From positions 8,961 through 19,685 of the forward strand of contig DKVC01000046.1 in NCBI GenBank assembly GCA_002490995.1: DNA of 10,725 bases, in the 5' to 3' direction. A program made the position numbers and the translations under genes. A model generated the notes under the pieces. That model was not told the origin of the DNA. It saw nothing but the letters and a program-made list of their open reading frames with translations, and did no database searches. This document shows, piece after piece, positions 7,575 to 10,725 of this stretch. This stretch comes from Lachnospiraceae bacterium UBA7188. Its GTDB lineage: Bacteria > Bacillota > Clostridia > Lachnospirales > Lachnospiraceae. Position 1 is the first letter of the stretch; the number at the start of each line of letters is the position of its first letter.

Positions 7575-7831
7575 TTATCGACAAGTTCCGACACTGGAAG
7601 CCTCTTCCGGAGCCTTTTGCCGCCCCTGCTCTATCTTTTCTGCCACATATACGGACACCCTTGCCTGGATGACATCCGCCGTTTCCTCCCCCAGCCTGGC
7701 ATTCTGTGCAGTTTCTTCCCCCTGCCCGGCATTCTGTATCGTTTTTTCCTCCGACCTGGAAATTCCGCAGCCAGCAAAAAATACACTGCTGCAAGAGCCA
7801 GCGCTAAATTTACAATCCTTTTCTTTTTCAT
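7575..7831 (-). pseudogene. Small lipoprotein gene with frame shift at a six-T run
   Basis: From the ATG at 7831 (AAGGAG upstream) the frame encodes a signal peptide, MKKKRIVNLALALAAVYF, then goes out of frame. One frame over (-1), from the T6 run (7776-7781 as A6 on the plus strand), the sequence reads FFAGCGISRSEEK, which contains a lipobox ending in cysteine, and continues to a TAA at 7575-7577. Adding one T gives an 85-aa lipoprotein: signal peptide, Cys22, three ten-residue units (GISRSEEKTI, QNAGQGEETA, QNARLGEETA), then a tail with ADVIQARVSVYVAEKIEQG. Without it, the ATG frame gives a nonsensical basic Arg/Lys-rich tail. The alternatives are a true loss-of-function indel, phase variation, programmed -1 frameshifting (the site U-UUU-UUG is a slippery heptamer), or a sequencing error. 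Function is unknown; the product would be anchored outside the membrane. Confidence 0.7.
7677..7736 (-). repeat. Two 30-bp direct repeats inside the lipoprotein gene
   Basis: Units 7677-7706 and 7707-7736 match at 25 of 30 positions and encode QNARLGEETA and QNAGQGEETA. A third, degenerate unit (7737-7766) encodes GISRSEEKTI. Third-position-type differences with a conserved Glu-Glu-Thr core suggest the repeat was under selection as protein in the lipobox frame, which supports that frame as the real one. Confidence 0.75.
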
Positions 7832-7869
7832 AATCGCGCTCCTTTTCAAAATTTAAAGCACTCTGTCCC

Positions 7870-7898
7870 TTGTTTTACAGATACCGTCATTCTATAAT
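7870..7898 (+). promoter_or_regulatory. Promoter of the exported-peptide gene
   Basis: TTGTTT (7870-7875), a 17-base spacer and a perfect TATAAT (7893-7898) form a strong sigma-A promoter pointing right. Transcription would begin near 7905, just before the inverted repeat at 7908-7985, giving a leader of about 124 nt before the ATG at 8029. No equally clear leftward promoter for the lipoprotein gene was found in the same gap. Confidence 0.65.
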
Positions 7899-7907
7899 AA
7901 ATTGTGT

Positions 7908-7985
7908 GATGAGTCATATCCGGAACAGATAAATACATTGCACTTTACTATACAAAAGAGGAAGATATCCCGGATATGGCTCTTC
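7908..7985. promoter_or_regulatory. Inverted repeat, candidate operator or leader hairpin
   Basis: Arms GATGAGTCATATCCGG (7908-7923) and CCGGATATGGCTCTTC (7970-7985) are complementary at 14 of 16 positions and are separated by 46 bp. The right arm overlaps a perfect 13-base palindrome, ATATCC-C-GGATAT (7965-7977). The position directly after the peptide promoter suggests a paired operator for DNA looping, or a stem in the peptide mRNA leader. Confidence 0.6.
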
Positions 7986-8028
7986 ATAATTAACTATATT
8001 TCAAACCTGTAAAAGGAGGATTTCACAA

Positions 8029-8259
8029 ATGAAAAGACAACTCGTTAAACACATGATTCATTCTACTGCTGCCCTGGCGATGTGTGCTGCGTTAATTACA
8101 GGCATACCCTTTACCGGCTCCCGCGTACCCGGTAAAACCGGCAATAACGGAAAATCGGGGATAATTACAGAGCTTCCGAACAGGAATGGGAAATCTGGGA
8201 AAGAACCCGAAATTACTCTGCAAAGCAATCGGCCCAACGATGTAAACATAATATATTAG
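8029..8259 (+). CDS. Small exported peptide, candidate signalling-peptide precursor
   Basis: This 76-aa product is not a recognised family. It has a basic N-terminus (MKRQLVKHMIHS), a hydrophobic core (about 13-28, TAALAMCAALITGIPF) typical of a Sec signal peptide, then a short Gly/Asn/Lys-rich region with a repeated NGKSG (40-44, 53-57) and a C-terminus ending NRPNDVNIIY. The start is supported by an excellent AAAGGAGGA about nine bases upstream and by the promoter at 7870-7898. It is the only convincing plus-strand gene, convergent with the large HTH regulator, their stops one base apart. That context fits an RRNPP-type pheromone precursor whose processed C-terminus is re-imported. Other options are a small secreted peptide of unrelated function. 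Coding status is likely; the role is inference. Confidence 0.7.
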   Translation: MKRQLVKHMIHSTAALAMCAALITGIPFTGSRVPGKTGNNGKSGIITELPNRNGKSGKEPEITLQSNRPNDVNIIY

Positions 8260-8264
8260 TTTAC
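8242..8264. terminator. AT-rich palindrome over two convergent stop codons
   Basis: GTAAAC (8242-8247) and GTTTAC (8259-8264) flank the self-complementary TAATATATTA (8249-8258), so a hairpin with a single bulged A covers both stop codons. On the plus strand a T-rich tract ending in six T (8275-8280) follows. It may be a weak terminator for the peptide gene, but the stem is mostly A-T. Confidence 0.3.
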
Positions 8265-10192
8265 TGTTTATTCGTTTTTTCCTCCTCTAATGCTTTTTTA
8301 TAAAATGACTCGTATAACATTCGTTTACCCAGGTTACTAAGCAGGATACACTTTGTAAGTTCCTCTTCTCCGTCCAATATCCTGTCTGTCGGAATTCCTT
8401 TGCGTTTCCGTTCTGTGTAGTTCCACCAGCGGTCATATAAACCAGAGGCAAGTGAAACTAACCGACGGGAACGCAATTCTTCCCTGAGCATAACTTCACC
8501 GTACCGGTCTGCCCGTTCAAGTTCTCCACAATTTCCCATTTCACTTGCCACATACCCCATAACAAACCCATACACACCACTTACTGTTCCCAATAACTCT
8601 CCGTCCGCTACAGGGCGGTATATCTCTTCAAACCGCTTCATACACTTCTCAAATTCGTTGCTTTCCTTGTCCATTTCCTGCATTATATTCTGAATACATG
8701 CCTGCTCCTCATAAGTCATATATTTCTCCCCTTCCTGCAGGAATACCTCAAACGGCAACGTAAGCTCCAAAGCAGTCCGCATCTGCCTGTAATAATCTTC
8801 TCTGTTAATTTCTCCCCGGTTCTTCCGCAGATTTATTTCTTTCCGCATCAAGGCCTGGCGGTTACAGCGTATTTCTGTGGATACCATCTTTTTGATCCGG
8901 GAAAGAACCATTTCTTCTTTCTCTGTATCACGCTCATTCCCATAACTTCTCAGTTTCTCCATCATCTGCCTGACCTCCGGGCTCTCTGTGACCAGTTCCG
9001 TCCGGATCATCTCCCCGGGCAGTCCCAAGCGTTCAAACAATTGCTCCACAATTGCCCTCTGGGTCGCCCGTTTTCGATTTTCCAGACGCCGCAGCGTTTT
9101 AATATCACAGATTCCCCGACACAATTCTTCCGCCTTTATGCCCAACATTCTGCGCCGTGTCCGCACCACATCGCTGATGCAGGACACGCCCTTCTCCAGA
9201 TAGAGATAACAATAATGAAAAGTCTCCTTCTGTATTCTGTAATCTGCGTATATATCCTCCAATGCCTTCTTCCATCCCGCATTTTCAACATGTAATTCGG
9301 CAAAATCCGCATTTTTGGAACGTCCGTTCTCTTCCTTATATTCCCCAGTTTCCAATCTCTCCTCCAGGCTGTTCCCCGTCCTGTGTTCCAGATATTGCTC
9401 CCGCAATTCCAGAATCTCCCATAGATAGTACATCCTGGAAGCATCTCGTAAAATCTCCACCGCCCGGTTGCAATAGCCAAAAAGTTCAGCTTCCATAGCC
9501 TCGTCTTTTTCCGCAATACATCCGCATAGAAAGCAGACTGCCTTGGGATAAATCTTTGCCATGCCAACCGTATCCAGGGCGGCATCCTCCAGGCATGCCA
9601 TGATTTCCCGGTAATGAATTTCCTCCCCGCCGCCTTCTTTGCATTTCTCCGCTTCCAGGATCAGGTTCCACTCTTTCAGGGACAGCACCCTCCCCCGGAG
9701 AGGTTTCTCCCACAGCCCGGGTACGGTCAGCTGCACCGCCTCTTCCAGAATGGCGCGCATCTCGGCGTCTTCCGCTCCTTCCATATGCCGGATCTGTGCC
9801 CACATACTGAGATAGAACTGCCTCTCCAGGCGATCCCCCACCGCTTTGCCGCCTTTACTGTCTCCTCCATACAGGCGGCTGTATTCTTCCAGCAATTCCT
9901 TTGCCCATACAGCCTTTCCGCAGGAAATCCGATGGAGGATACGCTGTCTCATCTCCCATTTGCCGTACTCTTTGTAATGAAGATAATGTTCGTAGTCTTC
10001 CGCCCCCACACCCAGCCTCTCCAGAATGGCATCCTGCAGCAGCTTACCTGCGGACTGCTTTCCCGTCTCCAGCTGAAACAGTCTCTGCGCTGTGCACAGT
10101 CCATCGCAGACCTGTTCCATCGCATATTTCCTTTCTTCCCGCAAATCACTGATATATGCGCCGAATGCCTCCCTTTCCGTCCTGTAAATCAT
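8261..10192 (-). CDS. Large regulator with two HTH modules and helical TPR-like regions
   Basis: This 643-aa cytosolic protein has no signal peptide. Residues about 8-62 look like an XRE/Cro-type HTH (AFGAYISDLREERKYAMEQV, then LFQLETGKQS, LLQDAILERLGV), followed by helical sequence (63-330) with TPR-like spacing but no strict consensus. A second HTH-like module at about 335-395 (ISDVVRTRRRMLGIKAEELC, TLRRLENRKRATQRAIVEQL, FERLGL) has the same layout, followed by another helical region to the end, suggesting an internal duplication. RRNPP regulators (Rap, Rgg, NprR, PlcR, PrgX) join one HTH to a TPR domain that binds a peptide; this protein is longer and doubled. Its neighbour, a convergent exported peptide, fits that scheme. 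The ATG at 10192 has AGGGGG upstream and a promoter at 10231-10259. The regulator call is good; peptide sensing is inferred. Confidence 0.75.
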   Translation of the reverse strand: MIYRTEREAFGAYISDLREERKYAMEQVCDGLCTAQRLFQLETGKQSAGKLLQDAILERLGVGAEDYEHYLHYKEYGKWEMRQRILHRISCGKAVWAKELLEEYSRLYGGDSKGGKAVGDRLERQFYLSMWAQIRHMEGAEDAEMRAILEEAVQLTVPGLWEKPLRGRVLSLKEWNLILEAEKCKEGGGEEIHYREIMACLEDAALDTVGMAKIYPKAVCFLCGCIAEKDEAMEAELFGYCNRAVEILRDASRMYYLWEILELREQYLEHRTGNSLEERLETGEYKEENGRSKNADFAELHVENAGWKKALEDIYADYRIQKETFHYCYLYLEKGVSCISDVVRTRRRMLGIKAEELCRGICDIKTLRRLENRKRATQRAIVEQLFERLGLPGEMIRTELVTESPEVRQMMEKLRSYGNERDTEKEEMVLSRIKKMVSTEIRCNRQALMRKEINLRKNRGEINREDYYRQMRTALELTLPFEVFLQEGEKYMTYEEQACIQNIMQEMDKESNEFEKCMKRFEEIYRPVADGELLGTVSGVYGFVMGYVASEMGNCGELERADRYGEVMLREELRSRRLVSLASGLYDRWWNYTERKRKGIPTDRILDGEEELTKCILLSNLGKRMLYESFYKKALEEEKTNKQ

Positions 10193-10230
10193 GAAATTCC
10201 CCCTGTTTCTTTTGTACTCCCCCTTTTTTT

Positions 10231-10259
10231 ATTTTATCATCCCCTTTCCGGAATAACAA
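10231..10259 (-). promoter_or_regulatory. Promoter of the HTH/TPR-like regulator
   Basis: Reading leftwards, TTGTTA (10254-10259), a 17-base spacer and TAAAAT (10231-10236) form a good sigma-A promoter. The spacer carries the 8-bp palindrome TTCCGGAA (10246-10253). TCCGGAA also occurs in the inverted repeat upstream of the peptide gene (7919-7925), a possible shared regulator site. Confidence 0.6.
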
Positions 10260-10276
10260 GCCGTCTGTTCTTTTCT

Positions 10277-10725
10277 TCAGTCCCCGGTGGACTCTCTGTA
10301 AACCAGGCTTGTCTGCCCGTAAATCATGCGGAACTGCAGCTGCGGCTCCCGGATTCTGGAAACCAGCAGATATGCCGCGGAATGTCCCATAATGCTGCTG
10401 TGGATATGGACGGTGGTGAGGGACGGCGTTATGATCTGGGCTTCCATAGCATCGTCAAAGCCGCAGAGCCAGACGTCCGCCGGAACCGAAATGCCCAGCT
10501 TCTTAAACACCTTCAGCGTATCAAATACCACATAGTCATTTGCACAGACAAAAACTTCCGGCAGGGATTTCAGTTTCAAGAATGATTCCTCCAGATACTC
10601 CTGATATTCCTCCGAGGTCGGCGACGCGACGCCTTCCTTATTGCCGGTGATGCAGTACTCCTCCCGGCAGGGCAGCCCCGTCAGGTACATGGCATTGCGA
10701 TAACCTGAATCCGTGAACCTAATAT
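10277..10725 (-). CDS. LacI-family transcriptional regulator, C-terminal part (cut by window edge)
   Basis: The open frame runs from the right edge to the TGA at 10277-10279, about 148 residues, with no start in the window; the Met at 10690 is internal. The visible part is the C-terminal half of the ligand-binding domain of a LacI/GalR regulator: FTDSGYRNAMYLTG, PEVFVCANDYVVFDTLKVFK, LGISVPADVWLCGFDD, then TPSLTTVHI. These match the family landmarks (CxNDxxA, VPxDVxxxGFDD, PxLTTV). The DNA-binding HTH would lie beyond the edge. The effector, probably a sugar, cannot be told from this fragment. The HTH/TPR-like regulator begins 85 bp downstream on the same strand with its own promoter; no terminator is seen between them, so read-through is possible. 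Confidence 0.85.
   Translation of the reverse strand, partial: IRFTDSGYRNAMYLTGLPCREEYCITGNKEGVASPTSEEYQEYLEESFLKLKSLPEVFVCANDYVVFDTLKVFKKLGISVPADVWLCGFDDAMEAQIITPSLTTVHIHSSIMGHSAAYLLVSRIREPQLQFRMIYGQTSLVYRESTGD

Noticed and set aside
7441..7794. A 117-codon minus-strand frame overlapping the lipoprotein gene and the glgC start
   Set aside because: It has odd Cys/Gly/Lys-rich composition, runs through the glgC promoter and ribosome binding site, and is the third frame of the lipoprotein gene. The signal peptide plus lipobox reading explains the sequence better.

Overview
The window looks like chromosomal DNA from a Gram-positive, anaerobic Bacillota, most likely a clostridial gut bacterium of the Lachnospiraceae type. 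The basis is the adjacent glgC-glgD pair (GlgD is a Bacillota hallmark), strong AGGAGG-type ribosome binding sites, canonical TTGnnn-17-TATAAT promoters, and a LacI-type regulator of clostridial style. No rRNA, tRNA, CRISPR array, prophage or transposase gene is visible. The species cannot be named from this sequence alone.

Layout, left to right. Almost everything is on the minus strand. (1) 45-2518 holds three metabolic or housekeeping genes: an HD-domain hydrolase, a TIM-barrel sugar-phosphate isomerase/epimerase-like protein whose stop codon lies inside a 12-bp tandem repeat, and a small calcineurin-like phosphoesterase. A long imperfect inverted repeat (1695-1800) separates the last two. 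(2) 2754-4935 holds a cytosolic protein fusing a ParB/sulfiredoxin-like N-terminus to a BMP/PnrA-type ligand-binding domain. It has its own promoter and a roughly 240-nt leader that can fold. (3) 5060-7518 is the glycogen operon glgC-glgD, with promoter, 7-bp gene overlap and a rho-independent terminator. (4) 7575-7985 holds a small lipoprotein gene whose frame is broken at a six-T slippery run, followed by a control region with a strong promoter and an inverted repeat. (5) 8029-10259 holds the only convincing plus-strand gene, a 76-aa exported peptide, convergent with a 643-aa regulator carrying two HTH modules in helical, TPR-like sequence; the two stop codons are one base apart. (6) The right edge cuts a LacI-family regulator.

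How the parts may work together. GlgC and GlgD should form the ADP-glucose pyrophosphorylase that commits glucose-1-phosphate to glycogen. The most interesting unit is the exported peptide plus HTH/TPR-like regulator. Its organisation (small secreted precursor next to a large helical XRE-type regulator) matches RRNPP-type peptide quorum sensing, with a candidate operator dyad upstream of the peptide gene and a TCCGGAA motif shared with the regulator's own promoter. This is an inference from architecture, not a demonstrated function. The frameshifted lipoprotein next door shares the same intergenic control region.
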